Assembly (NCBI GenBank): GCA_037349105.1
Contig: JAYJMM010000021.1
Coordinates: 744,001-808,000, forward strand
Reading direction: 5' to 3'
DNA length: 64,000 nt
Source of the DNA: Limnomonas spitsbergensis
Taxonomy: Eukaryota > Chlorophyta > Chlorophyceae > Chlamydomonadales
The position numbers were made by a program, and so were the translations under genes. Shown in pieces: positions 31,405-46,400 of this stretch; position 1 is the stretch's first letter; every line of letters starts with the position of its first letter. The notes beneath the pieces were generated by a model. The model did no database searches, had not been told where the DNA came from, and saw nothing but the letters and a program-made list of their open reading frames with translations.

Positions 31405-34400
31405 ATGTCTAGCAGCAGCTTACGGCACGATGCAGCGCTGTCCGGCAGCCCTCGCGTCCCAGACGTCGAGGCTCCGCGGCTGCGTACAGACTCCCCTTTA
31501 ATTACCGGAAGTGGAAGCTTTAGAGCCATTGAAACCTCTCCCAATCGCAGCGCTCGTGCCTCAGCTACAGCAGAGCAGAACAGCCACGTGGATGTGCCCA
31601 ACGCTCCGACCCCCTCAGCGATCCCCGCCTTCCCCTTGAAGCCCATGGGGATGCTTGATGAGCAAGTGCAGCAAGGCAGGCGCCATATTCTCCTGGATGT
31701 TCCTGATGCCCCAGACATAGACAGCATTGATGGCTACCCGCCCATTGCCGCTGATAATGAGGGCCTTGTGCGCAATTCTGCTGAAAAATGCCTGGACCTG
31801 CATGTCCATCAGAAGAAATTCATGAAGTTGGTGAGAGGCCTATCCACCAGTGTAATTTTAGTGCATATCAGACTGCCTTTGATAGGCTGTTGCGCAGCTA
31901 CCACTAGACCGATGCGGGCTAGACCTGGATCGGCCTTTGGCCGCAGGCCCAAGTTGCAGGGCTTGCTGCACCAGGTCACTCTGGCCATAGACCGTCATGC
32001 AGCTGAATTTTAGCTGAAGCAATAGCAAATGCACAGGGCTGTGCATCCCGCTTCTTCCTCTTTTGGCTTTACAAACAACGCCATGGCCAGGTTCAGGTTC
32101 GTCTCTGCAGGCATGTCAGGGGTGTATCCTACGCCCAATTCAGTGCAGAGCTGTCTTGATCACAACCCGAGCGTCACTTTGCAGTGCCACTGGCCCCAAA
32201 ACCTCCTGCCTTTTCCCTTGCAGTATTCCGAGGACAAGTTGGTCATGCTTGCCAAAGGCGTACACCTCTATGAGATGCGGCGGGACATGCACAGGACGGA
32301 ATTGCTGCTGGTAGGTGTGGACAGAAGAAAACCCCTTTGATTGCCAGACAGGGGAAGCAGGACCCCCCCCCTCCAGGTGGACCAGACCCCTGGTGGGGAC
32401 AGAAGAAAACCCTTCGATTGCCAGACAGGGGAAGCAGGACCCCCCCCCCTCCAGGGGGACCAGACCCCTGGTGGGGACAGAAGAAAACCCTTTGATTGCC
32501 AGACAGGGGAAGCAGGACCCCCCCCTCCAGGGGGACCAGACCCCTGGTGGGGACAGAAGAAAACCCTTCGATTGCCAGACAGGTGTGTCATCAGGCCATG
32601 ATAAGAAAGGAGCTCTCAAAGCATACAATCCGACAGCTGTCTTACCATAATGAAAAGGGAGCTCCCACATTTGCATGGGGCCAGTGGGCCACAAAGGCCT
32701 GGCCCATGCATAATCGCATGGGATCATGCACAAGCGAGGCTGCGTAAGGCTCCTCATGCTTCCCCGCCCTGAATGTGCTACCTGCCCACTCTGATGCACT
32801 CACACTCTGATGTCTCCTCCCCACCCCCGTTCATGCGCCCCCTGCAGGATCCCCCCTGCAAATCCCTGCAGAACTGCGTCTGGTTCATGCAGGGGGATAT
32901 TGAGAACATTGAGCAGCAGGGTGTGGGAGTCTTCCTGACTGGCAAGCCCAAGGAGGGGTGCTATGTGAGGTGCGGGCACAGCGGGATTTGAGTCGAGAAT
33001 ACATCCTCCGGTTCACGGCCTAGCTCGACCCCCATGGCAAGTTATATTGGGCAAGATAGAAATCTGTGTGGCAGGCGCAGTGAGGTTGAGAGCAGAGTGT
33101 ACTTCCGTGCTCCGAAGCACATCAGGAGGCCACGTAGCACCTCCTAAGGATAGGCGCTATGCAAGGTGAGGGCACTGAGGGTCCAATCAGCACTTGGGGG
33201 AGGGAAGCAACTCCCAGCTCCCTTTCCAGAGTGGATGGTGCTCTGGGGAAAAGCCGGAGGTTTCATAGAGATTTTAGGCTTTGTTGAGTCAGACAGTTCC
33301 CTGACCTCAGGCACTTCACCAAATCATATCTCCCATGAGGTGAAGCCTCTCTACGGCACCCTGTCCAGTCCTTCCTAAATGGTCAATAGGGTATAGAGTT
33401 GCAGTCAGAAGAACAGTGCCCCCCCTCACAGCACACACCTCCATCGATATTTTGCAGGCCTTTGGTCATGGATCAAAAGCAGTGCGCTAGTGCCCCCCCC
33501 ATTGCCTATCTGCCAGCCTCCACTGCTGTCCCCCACTCCAATTTGTATGCGCTGTTATAATGGCATTGCTCCTTCCCGCCTGCAGGCCTATGGTGCTGTT
33601 CCCCAGCCAGATGCGACCGCCTGAGTGGCTACGTATCGCTTACACCGTCCTGGACGAGGAGAACATGTGCCTCAGGTGCCGCTGGGGGAGGAAGTCACAC
33701 ATGGATTACTGGCTCATGATGGCAGCGGGCCTGATCGAGTCATTCAACCGGCAGGTGGGTCGTCAGAACTTCTTTCAACCGGCAGTTGGATTGCTGGTTG
33801 TTCTTTCAAGCGGTAGTTGGCGTGTTGGTCAGCGCATTCAAACAGCAGGTGGGTTGTTGATCGATTCATTCAACCGGCAGGCGGGTTGTGGTATGACCTG
33901 GGTCGATCATCTGAAACAGTCCGGGGCATGCCCTGGAGGTGTGTGATTCACAGCCTGATCATGTTTTTCTGCCGCAAGCCTCCCTGTGGCCTGACCCTGG
34001 CTCAGCTTGTGTCCACTTTTATGTACTGCTGTAGTGCCTCACCATCTGGTCCTGACCCTGACTCAGCATGCGTGCCTGTTTAAGTGTTCTCCCGTTTTTC
34101 TGTCTTTGTGTTGCCTTGGTTTGTCCTGTGTCTCCTTGTTGCGTGTTTTAGGTTCTGTTTTTGTTGCTGGTTGCCCCCCTGTTTGCTCTGCCTGTCCGTT
34201 TGCCAAAGGCTGTGGGTGGATGCGTTAACTTTGCTACATTTCAGCGTGTCAACACTTTTCTGCACTGCCTGTACAGCGCCTCACCATCTGGTACTGCAAT
34301 AAAGTGTTTGGCCCGGGAGAAAGCTTCTCGATGCTAGGCACTGGCGGCAAGGCAGAGGTGAGAGGCTCGTGAGGGGTGCTGCGCTGCTAGGCGGTAGGTA

Positions 34401-37400
34401 GTTGCCTTGGTTATTGGTAGGCTGGTAGGTGTCTTAGTAGGTTGCTAGTTGCCTTGGTGCGTTGGTAGGTGCCTTGGTTGCTTGGTAAGGACAGTGTTGA
34501 GGTTTGGAGAGGTCCAAAGCTCTCTTCTGTCCACTTTGCTGCCCGCCCTATCCTCTGAGCGCTTTAAGAAATCTTATGAGGAACTCCTGGGAAACTTATG
34601 AAAGAAAGGAAACTACGCCTTGCATGGGCTTGAGGGTTAAGTGAGCTGTGCGGCTTGGGCGGAGACTGAGGCTGCTCCGTTACCATCGTCACTGAGGATA
34701 GGAGAGTGGACCGCTGTCATGAGGGAAAAGAGAGGGATGGTAGGATGGCTGAGTTGCCATAGGTTGCTGGCGCACCTTGCTTGTGGAGGAGAATCATCGG
34801 GATTGCTTGGAGCCCTGAGGGAACCCCGGGGTCACTCCACCTTAGGTGTAGGAGACCCCGGGTAACCCTTGGAATAAAATTTGGGTCCCGAGAGCACCGA
34901 CCGCAGAAGTCGGATAGAAACAGTGAATGCAAAGGATGAGATCAGAGAAGGAGTTCCACCTCGCTCGGTACTGGCAAGGTTTCCCTTTCATGCGCCCAAG
35001 GCCTGACGTCCTGTCAGCATCAATGCTCACGAGCATGCAAGCAGCATTTTTATCCGTTGCGTGCAGGGATCCCTGCCTCACTGCCTGCACCCCCCAGAGG
35101 CCCGGACCATACCCATGCCGTTTGAACTCCACATGCCTCCACTGCCAATCAGTGATGGCCTGCCCTCAGCTGGATCCCCATTACGGCCGTCGCGCTGGAG
35201 GCATTGGCATCCTCATGATGCTGGGAGTCGTTCATCCTGCACCTAAGCTGAGATTTTACAGCCTGGCGCTTGCACATTCTATTATTTGAAAATGACAAGG
35301 ATACAGACATTGTTACCACCTGTTTCATATCTGCTGTACTGCCTGCTCCTACAGGTCACCGAGCGGCCTTACATCCCGGCGTTCATCATCTCAACGAGCA
35401 AGAAGAAGCTCGAAGACATGGCGACCAAGTGGTCGGAGAGCCTGGCCAGCGTCGGGACGGAGGATCTGATTCGGAAGCATCTGGAGGTCAAGTCGGCGGC
35501 AGCGCTGCTGGGCACTGTTGAGCCTCGCCGAGCAGAGTGAGTCGATGACTTCACACCTCTGGGCCCTGCTTAGAAGGTTTGGCTCGTGGGCACCCAACTG
35601 ATAAGTTGGGAGGAAGGAAAAACAAATACTAAAACTTGAGTCCCAACAATAATACTTTGCTTAAAAAATAAAGATTTTTAATCAGCGCCCAACACTTCTC
35701 TTAAGGTGATCATACCGGCCAGTGGGCAATGTGAGTACAATCCTGAGTGTGGGAAGTGCCGGTTTTATACCTGAAGGGGCGCGTCAAGAGGAGGCAGCTG
35801 CAAGGCAGGGGGGGGGCGGATATGGCATGGTGCAGGCTTGAGGTGCTGACCTGCCCAGCCAGTTATATCACCTCAAGAGGTTTCTTCTGGTCTGCCTGCC
35901 CCTACTTTTCAGTGTCCATGAGCCGCCCAATGTCAAGGTTCCCAATCTGGCATTGTGTTTCTATGCTGAAATATAGAGCCTATAGAAGCTTAAGATACAA
36001 AAGTATAAACAAAAATGTAGGATCATGTGACACGAAGGTGGTCACTAAATCAGCACTGAAATGAGACGAGCCGAAGTTCATTCCAGGGAAGTTGATTGAA
36101 TGTATCATCCTGCAAGGAACATTTATTACACATTTTTTTGTCAATTTCCCAGGTACAGGATTTGAGAATGACGTTCTGAAAATTGACTCACTCTTCAATG
36201 GTTGCGTAACACCCTATAATGAACATTTCTCCACATTCCCACCAGTTTTTCAGGTGCACGACCTGAGACTGAGATTCTTACAACTGATGCACTTTGTTTT
36301 TACATCAAGCAAGGAAGGATCCTGTGTCAGTTTTTCGTTACTTCTTTAGCTCTGCTGTTAAGAATTGTTTAAGAACCTCTGTTGTCCTTTGCCTTTGCAG
36401 CATGCTCTCTCGAGACGTATCAGGAAGGAGGGACCTGCAGGACGACTTGGATGTAGGGTTTAGGGGTCAGGGTGCAGGGGGTTAAGGTTGCATGGAGGTA
36501 TAGGGTTTGGGTGCATGGAGCTTAGGGTGCATGGAGGTAAAGGGTTTAGGGTGCATGGAGTTAAGGGTGCATGAACTTTAAGGGTTTGGGTGCATGGGGT
36601 CCGGGCGCATGGGGTTTAGAGTGCATAGAGTTCAAGCGTTTCGGGTGCATGGGGTTAAGGGTGCATGAGCTTAAGGGTGCATGGGTTTAAAGGGTTAAGA
36701 GTGCAGGGTGTGGCTGTGCATGTTACCGATGAGAAGGTGGATTGCATGCTCATGATTAGAGAAGCATGTTTCATTATGAATTGATTGATTTCTAGCTCGG
36801 GTGATGTGATATTCCTTGCTGAGGTTACAGCCAATGCATGTACCAGCTTGCTTTGCATGATATTTGCAATGATTTCGTTTGTTACTGCATGGCCTAGCAT
36901 GATATTGAGTCCATCAGTTCAGTGGACAGATTATGTTATACTTGATATTGCATTGTATTGGCTGGAATGATGTGTTGTCCAGACATGAGGGCATTGTGCT
37001 TGCGTTACCTTATGATTGACCTACTGTGGCCTTGCATGACCTTCCATGATCTTACTTGGGCATGGTTGACGTTGATAAGCTTTACCATGCATTGCTTCAC
37101 AAGAAATGTTGCTGAGTACCCTGTGGCGGATTGACCATGCATGAATTGACATGACCTTGCATGAACTGGCATGAACTGGCATGAACTGGCATGAACTGGC
37201 ATGAACTGGCATGAACTGGCATGAACTGGCATGACTTTGCATATGAACTGGCATGAACTGGCATGAACTGGCATGACTTTGCATGAACTGGCATGAACTG
37301 GCATGAACTGGCATGAACTGGCATGAACTGGCATGAACTGGCATGACTTTGCATGAACTGGCATGAACTGGCATGAACTGGCATGAACTGGCATGACTTT

Positions 37401-40400
37401 GCATGAACTGGCATGAACTGACATGACTTTGCATGAACTGGCATGAACTGACATGACTTTGCATGAATTGGCATGAACTGACATGACTTTGCATGAACTG
37501 GCATGAACTGGCATGAACTGACATAACTTTGCATGAACTGGCATGAACTGGCATAAACTGACATGAACTGGCATGAACTGATATGAACTGACATGAACTG
37601 GCATGAACTGGCATGAACTGGCATGAACTGGCATGAACTGGCATGAACTGACATGAACTGGCATGAACTAGCATGAACTGGCATGAACTGGCATGAACTG
37701 GCATGAACTGGCATGAACTGGCATGACTTTGCATGAACTGGCATGAACTGGCATGAACTGGCATGAACTGGCATGAACTGGCATGAACAGGCATGAACTG
37801 GCATGAACTGACATGAACTGGCATGAACTAGCATGAACTGGCATGAACTGGCATGAACTGGCATGAACTGGCATGACTTTGCATGAACTGGCATGAACTG
37901 GCATGAACTGGCATGAACTGGCATGACTTTGCATGAACTGGCATGAACTGGCATGAACTGGCATGACTTTGCATGAACTGGCATGAACTGGCATGAACTG
38001 GCATGAACTGGCATGAACTGGCATGAACTGGCATGAACTGGCATGAACTGGCATGAACTGGCATGAACTGGCATGAACTGGCATGAACTGGCATGAACTG
38101 GCATGACTTTGCATGAACTGGCATGAACTGGCATGAACTGGCATGAACTGGCATGACTTTGCATGACTTTGCATGAACTGGCATGAACTGACATAACTTT
38201 GCATGAACTGGCATGAACTGACATGACTTTGCATGAATTGGCATGAACTGACATGACTTTGCATGAACTGGCATGAACTGGCATGAACTGACATGACTTT
38301 GCACGAACTGGCATGAACTGGCATAAACTGACATGAACTGGCATGAACTGATATGAACTGACATGAACTGGCATGAACTGGCATGAACTGGCATGAACTG
38401 GCATGAACTGACATGAACTGGCATGAACTAGCATGAACTGGCATGAACTGGCATAAACTGGCATGACTTTGCATGAACTGGCATGAACTGGCATGACTTT
38501 GCATGAACTGGCATGAACTGGCATGAACTGGCATGAACTGGCATGAACTGGCATGAACTGGCATGAACTGACATGACTTTGCATGAACTGGCATGAACTG
38601 ACATGACTTTGCATGAATTGGCATGAACTGACATGACTTTGCATGAACTGGCATGAACTGGCATGAACTGGCATGAACTGGCATGAACTGGCATGAACTG
38701 GCATGAACTGGCATGAACTGGCATGACTTTGCATGAACTGACATGAACTGGCATGAACTGGCATGACTTTGCATGAACTGGCATGAACTGACATGACTTT
38801 GCATGAACTGGCATGAACTGGCATGAACTGGCATGAACTGACATGACTTTGCATGAACTGGCATAAACTGACATGACTTTGCATGAATTGGCATGAACTG
38901 ACATGACTTTGCATGAACTGGCATGAACTGGCATGAACTGGCATGAACTGGCATGAACTGGCATGAACTGACATGAACTGGCATGAACTGGCATGAACTG
39001 GCATGAACTGGCATGAACTGGCATGAACTGGCATGACTTTGCATGAACTGGCATGAACTGGCATGAACTGGCATGAACATGCATGAACTGGCATGAACTG
39101 GCATGAACTGACATGACTTTGCATAAACTGGCATGAACTGACATGACTTTGCATGAACTGGCATGAACTGACATGACTTTGCATGAACTGGCATGAACTG
39201 ACATGACTTTGCATGACTTTGCATGAACTGGCATGAACTGACATGACTTTGCATGAACTGGCATGAACTGGCATGAACTGACATGAACTGGCATGAACTG
39301 ACATGAACTGACATGAACTGGCATGAACTGGCATGAACTGACATGAACTGACATGAACTGACATGAACTGGCATGAACTGGCATGAACTGACATGACTTT
39401 GCATGAACTGGCATGAACTGGCTTGAACTGACATGACTTTGCATGAAGTGGCATGAACTGGCATGACTTTGCATGAACTGGCATGAACTGGCATGACTTT
39501 GCATGAACTGGCATGAACTGGCATGAACTGGCATGACTTTGCATGAACTGGCATGAACTGACATGACTTTGCATGAACTGGCATGAACTGGCATGAACTG
39601 ACATGACTTTGCATGAACTGGCATGAACTGGCATGAACTGACATGACTTTGCATGAACTGGCATGAACTGACATGACTTTGCATGAACTGGCATGAACTG
39701 GCATGACTTTGCATGAACTGGCATGAACTGGCATGACTTTGCATGCACTGGCATGAACTGGCATGACTTTGCATGAACTGGCATGAACTGACATGACTTT
39801 GCATGAACTGGCATGAACTGGCATGAACTGACATGACTTTGCATGAACTGGCATGAACTGGCATGAACTGACATGACTGTGCATGAACTGGCATGAACTG
39901 ACATGACTTTGCATGAACTGGCATGAACTGGCATGACTTTGCATGAACTGGCATGAACTGGCATGACTTTGCATGCACTGGCATGAACTGGCATGAACTG
40001 ACATGACTTTGCATGAACTGGCATGAACTGGCATGAACTGACATGACTTTGCATGAACTGGCATGAACTGACATGACTTTGCATGAACTGGCATGAACTG
40101 GCATGACTTTGCATGAACTGGCATGAACTGGCATGACTTTGCATGCACTGGCATGAACTGGCATGACTTTGCATGAAATGGCATTAACTGACATGACTTT
40201 GCATGAACTGGCATGACTTTGCATGAACTGGCATGAAATGGCATGACTTTGCATGAACTGGCATGAACTGACATGACTTTGCATGAACTGGCATGAACTG
40301 GCATGAACTGACATGACTTTGCATGAACTGGCATGAACTGGCATGAACTGACATGACTTTGCATGAACTGGCATGAACTGACATGACTTTGCATGAACTG

Positions 40401-43400
40401 GCATGAACTGGCATGACTTTGCATGAACTGGCATGAACTGGCATGACTTTGCATGCACTGGCATGAACTGGCATGACTTTGCATGAAATGGCATTAACTG
40501 ACATGACTTTGCATGAACTGGCATGAACTGGCATGAACTGGCATGAACTGGCATGAACTGGCATGAACTGGCATGACTTTGCATGAACTGGCATGAACTG
40601 ACATGACTTTGCATGAACTGGCATGAACTGGCATGACTTTGCATGAACTGGCATGAAGTGACATGAATTTGCATGAACTGGCATGAACTGGCATGAACTG
40701 GCATGACTTTGCATGAACTGGCATGAACTGGCATGAACTGGCAAGAACTGGCATGAACTGACATGAACTGGCATGAACTATCATGAACTGGCATGAACTG
40801 ACATGAACTGGCATGAACTGGCATGAACTGGCATGAACTGGCATGAACTGGCATGAACTAGCATGACTTTGCATGAACTGGCATGAACTGGCATGAACTG
40901 GCATGAAATGGCATGAAATGGCATGAACTGACATGAACTGACATGACTTTGCATGAACTGGCATGAACTGGCATGACTTTGCATGAACTGGCATGAACTG
41001 GCATGAACTGGCATGACTTTGCATGAACTGGCATGAACTGGCATGAACTGGCATGAACTGGCATGACTTTGCATGAACTCACATGAACTGGCATGAACTG
41101 GCATGAACTGGCATGAACTGGCATGAACTGGCATGACTTTGCATGAACTGGCATGAACTGGCATGACTTTGCATGAACTGGCATGAACTGGCATGAACTG
41201 GCATGACTTTGCATGAACTGGCATGAACTGGCATGAACTGGCATGAACTGGCATGAACTGGCATGAACTGGCATGAACTGGCATGAACTGGCATGAACTG
41301 GCATGAACTGGCATGACTTTGCATGAACTGGCATGACTTTGCATGAACTGGCATGAACTGGCATGAACTGGCATGAACTGGCATGAACTGGCATGAACTG
41401 GCATGACTTTGCATGAACTGGCATGAACTGGCATGAACTGGCATGACTTTGCATGAACTGGCATGAACTGGCATGACTTTGCATGAACTGGCATGAACTG
41501 GCATGAACTGGCATGAACTGGCATGAACTGGCATGACTTTGCATGAACTGGCATGAACTGGCATGACTTTGCATGAACTGGCATGAACTGACATGAACTG
41601 GCATGAACTGGCATGAACTGGCATGAACGGACATGAACTGGCATGAACTGACATGAACTGGCATGAACTGACATGAACTGGCATGAACTGGCATGAACTG
41701 GCATGAACTGGCATGAACTGGCATGACTTTGCATGAACTGGCATGAACTGGCATGAACTGGCATGAACAGGCATGAACTGGCATGAACTGGCATGAACTG
41801 GCATGAACTGACATGACTTTGCATAAACTGGCATGAACTGACATGACTTTGCATGAACTGGCATGAACTGACATGACTTTGCATGAACTGGCATGAACTG
41901 ACATGACTTTGCATGACTTTGCATGAACTGGCATGAACTGACATGACTTTGCATGAACTGGCATGAACTGGCATGAACTGACATGAACTGGCATGAACTG
42001 GCATGAACTGGCATGAACTGGCATGAACTGGCATGAACTGGCATGAACTGGCATGAACTGGCATGAACTGGCATGAACTGGCATGAACTGGCATGAACTG
42101 GCATGAACTGGCATGAACTGACATGACTTTGCATGAACTGGCATGAACTGACATGACTTTGCATGAACTGGCATGAACTGACATGACTTTGCATGAACTG
42201 GCATGAACTGACATGACTTTGCATGACTTTGCATGAACTGGCATGAACTGACATGACTTTGCATGAACTGGCATGAACTGGCATGAACTGACATGAACTG
42301 GCATGAACTGACATGAACTGACATGAACTGGCATGAACTGGCATGAACTGACATGAACTGACATGAACTGACATGAACTGGCATGAACTGGCATGAACTG
42401 ACATGACTTTGCATGAACTGGCATGAACTGGCTTGAACTGACATGACTTTGCATGAAGTGGCATGAACTGGCATGACTTTGCATGAACTGGCATGAACTG
42501 GCATGACTTTGCATGAACTGGCATGAACTGGCATGAACTGGCATGACTTTGCATGAACTGGCATGAACTGACATGACTTTGCATGAACTGGCATGAACTG
42601 GCATGAACTGACATGACTTTGCATGAACTGGCATGAACTGGCATGAACTGACATGACTTTGCATGAACTGGCATGAACTGACATGACTTTGCATGAACTG
42701 GCATGAACTGGCATGACTTTGCATGAACTGGCATGAACTGGCATGACTTTGCATGCACTGGCATGAACTGGCATGACTTTGCATGAACTGGCATGAACTG
42801 ACATGACTTTGCATGAACTGGCATGAACTGGCATGAACTGACATGAATTTGCATGAACTGGCATGAACTGGCATGAACTGACATGACTTTGCATGAACTG
42901 GCATGAACTGACATGACTTTGCATGAACTGGCATGAACTGGCATGACTTTGCATGAACTGGCATGAACTGGCATGACTTTGCATGCACTGGCATGAACTG
43001 GCATGAACTGACATGACTTTGCATGAACTGGCATGAACTGGCATGAACTGACATGACTTTGCATGAACTGGCATGAACTGACATGACTTTGCATGAACTG
43101 GCATGAACTGGCATGACTTTGCATGAACTGGCATGAACTGGCATGACTTTGCATGCACTGGCATGAACTGGCATGACTTTGCATGAAATGGCATTAACTG
43201 ACATGACTTTGCATGAACTGGCATGAACTGGCATGAACTGGCATGAACTGGCATGAACTGGCATGAACTGGCATGAAATGGCATGAAATGGCATGAACTG
43301 GCATGAACTGGCATGACTTTGCATGAACTGGCATGAACTGGCATGACTTTGCATGAACTGGCATGAACTGACATGACTTTGCATGAACTGGCATGAACTG

Positions 43401-46400
43401 GCATGAACTGACATGACTTTGCATGAACTGGCATGAACTGGCATGAACTGGCATGAACTGGCATGAACTGGCATGAACTGGCATGACTTTGCATGAACTG
43501 GCATGAACTGGCATGAACTGGCATGAACTGGCATGACTTTGCATGAACTGGCATGAACTGACATAACTTTGCATGAACTGGCATGAACTGACATGACTTT
43601 GCATGAATTGGCATGAACTGACATGACTTTGCATGAACTGGCATGAACTGGCATGAACTGACATAACTTTGCATGAACTGGCATGAACTGGCATAAACTG
43701 ACATGAACTGGCATGAACTGATATGAACTGACATGAACTGGCATGAACTGGCATGAACTGGCATGAACTGGCATGAACTGGCATGAACTGACATGAACTG
43801 GCATGAACTAGCATGAACTGGCATGAACTGGCATAAACTGGCATGAACTGGCATGAACTGGCATGACTTTGCATGAACTGGCATGAACTGGCATGAACTG
43901 GCATGAACTGGCATGAACTGGCATGAACAGGCATGAACTGGCATGAACTGACATGAACTGGCATGAACTAGCATGAACTGGCATGAACTGGCATGAACTG
44001 GCATGAACTGGCATGACTTTGCATGAACTGGCATGAACTGGCATGAACTGGCATGAACTGGCATGACTTTGCATGAACTGGCATGAACTGGCATGAACTG
44101 GCATGACTTTGCATGAACTGGCATGAACTGGCATGAACTGGCATGAACTGGCATGAACTGGCATGAACTGGCATGAACTGGCATGAACTGGCATGAACTG
44201 GCATGAACTGGCATGAACTGGCATGACTTTGCATGAACTGGCATGAACTGGCATGAACTGGCATGACTTTGCATGACTTTGCATGAACTGGCATGAACTG
44301 ACATAACTTTGCATGAACTGGCATGAACTGACATGACTTTGCATGAATTGGCATGAACTGACATGACTTTGCATGAACTGGCATGAACTGGCATGAACTG
44401 ACATGACTTTGCACGAACTGGCATGAACTGGCATAAACTGACATGAACTGGCATGAACTGATATGAACTGACATGAACTGGCATGAACTGGCATGAACTG
44501 GCATGAACTGGCATGAACTGACATGAACTGGCATGAACTAGCATGAACTGGCATGAACTGGCATGAACTGGCATGACTTTGCATGAACTGGCATGAACTG
44601 GCATGACTTTGCATGAACTGGCATGAACTGGCATGAACTGGCATGAACTGGCATGAACTGGCATGAACTGGCATGAACTGACATGACTTTGCATGAACTG
44701 GCATGAACTGACATGACTTTGCATGAACTGGCATGAACTGACATGACTTTGCATGAACTGGCATGAACTGGCATGAACTGGCATGAACTGGCATGAACTG
44801 GCATGAACTGGCATGAACTGGCATGAACTGGCATGAACTGACATGAACTGGCATGAACTGGCATGAACTGGCATGACTTTGCATGAACTGGCATGAACTG
44901 ACATGACTTTGCATGAACTGGCATGAACTGGCATGAACTGGCATGAACTGACATGACTTTGCATGAACTGGCATGAACTGACATGACTTTGCATGAATTG
45001 GCATGAACTGACATGACTTTGCATGAACTGGCATGAACTGGCATGAACTGGCATGAACTGGCATGAACTGGCATGAACTGGCATGAACTGGCATGAACTG
45101 GCATGAACTGGCATGAACTGGCATGAACTGGCATGAACTGGCATGAACTGGCATGAACTGGCATGAACTGGCATGAACTGGCATGAACTGGCATGAACTG
45201 GCATGAACTGGCATGAACTGACATGACTTTGCATGAACTGGCATGAACTGACATGACTTTGCATGAACTGGCATGAACTGACATGACTTTGCATGAACTG
45301 GCATGAACTGACATGACTTTGCATGACTTTGCATGAACTGGCATGAACTGACATGACTTTGCATGAACTGGCATGAACTGGCATGAACTGACATGAACTG
45401 GCATGAACTGACATGAACTGACATGAACTGGCATGAACTGGCATGAACTGACATGAACTGACATGAACTGATATGAACTGGCATGAACTGGCATGAACTG
45501 ACATGACTTTGCATGAACTGGCATGAACTGGCTTGAACTGACATGACTTTGCATGAAGTGGCATGAACTGGCATGACTTTGCATGAACTGGCATGAACTG
45601 GCATGACTTTGCATGAACTGGCATGAACTGGCATGAACTGGCATGACTTTGCATGAACTGGCATGAACTGACATGACTTTGCATGAACTGGCATGAACTG
45701 GCATGAACTGACATGACTTTGCATGAACTGGCATGAACTGGCATGAACTGACATGACTTTGCATGAACTGGCATGAACTGACATGACTTTGCATGAACTG
45801 GCATGAACTGGCATGACTTTGCATGAACTGGCATGAACTGGCATGACTTTGCATGCACTGGCATGAACTGGCATGACTTTGCATGAACTGGCATGAACTG
45901 ACATGACTTTGCATGAACTGGCATGAACTGGCATGAACTGACATGACTTTGCATGAACTGGCATGAACTGGCATGAACTGACATGACTTTGCATGAACTG
46001 GCATGAACTGACATGACTTTGCATGAACTGGCATGAACTGGCATGACTTTGCATGAACTGGCATGAACTGGCATGACTTTGCATGCACTGGCATGAACTG
46101 GCATGAACTGACATGACTTTGCATGAACTGGCATGAACTGGCATGAACTGACATGACTTTGCATGAACTGGCATGAACTGACATGACTTTGCATGAACTG
46201 GCATGAACTGGCATGACTTTGCATGAACTGGCATGAACTGGCATGACTTTGCATGCACTGGCATGAACTGGCATGACTTTGCATGAAATGGCATTAACTG
46301 ACATGACTTTGCATGAACTGGCATGAACTGGCATGAACTGGCATGAAATGGCATGAAATGGCATGAAATGGCATGAACTGGCATGAACTGGCATGACTTT

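Noticed and set aside
34927..35289. An additional channel exon between 33754 and 35355
   Set aside because: Exons 4 and 5 already join in phase (NRQ to VTERP), and the candidate frame has no matching splice sites or family-like pattern.
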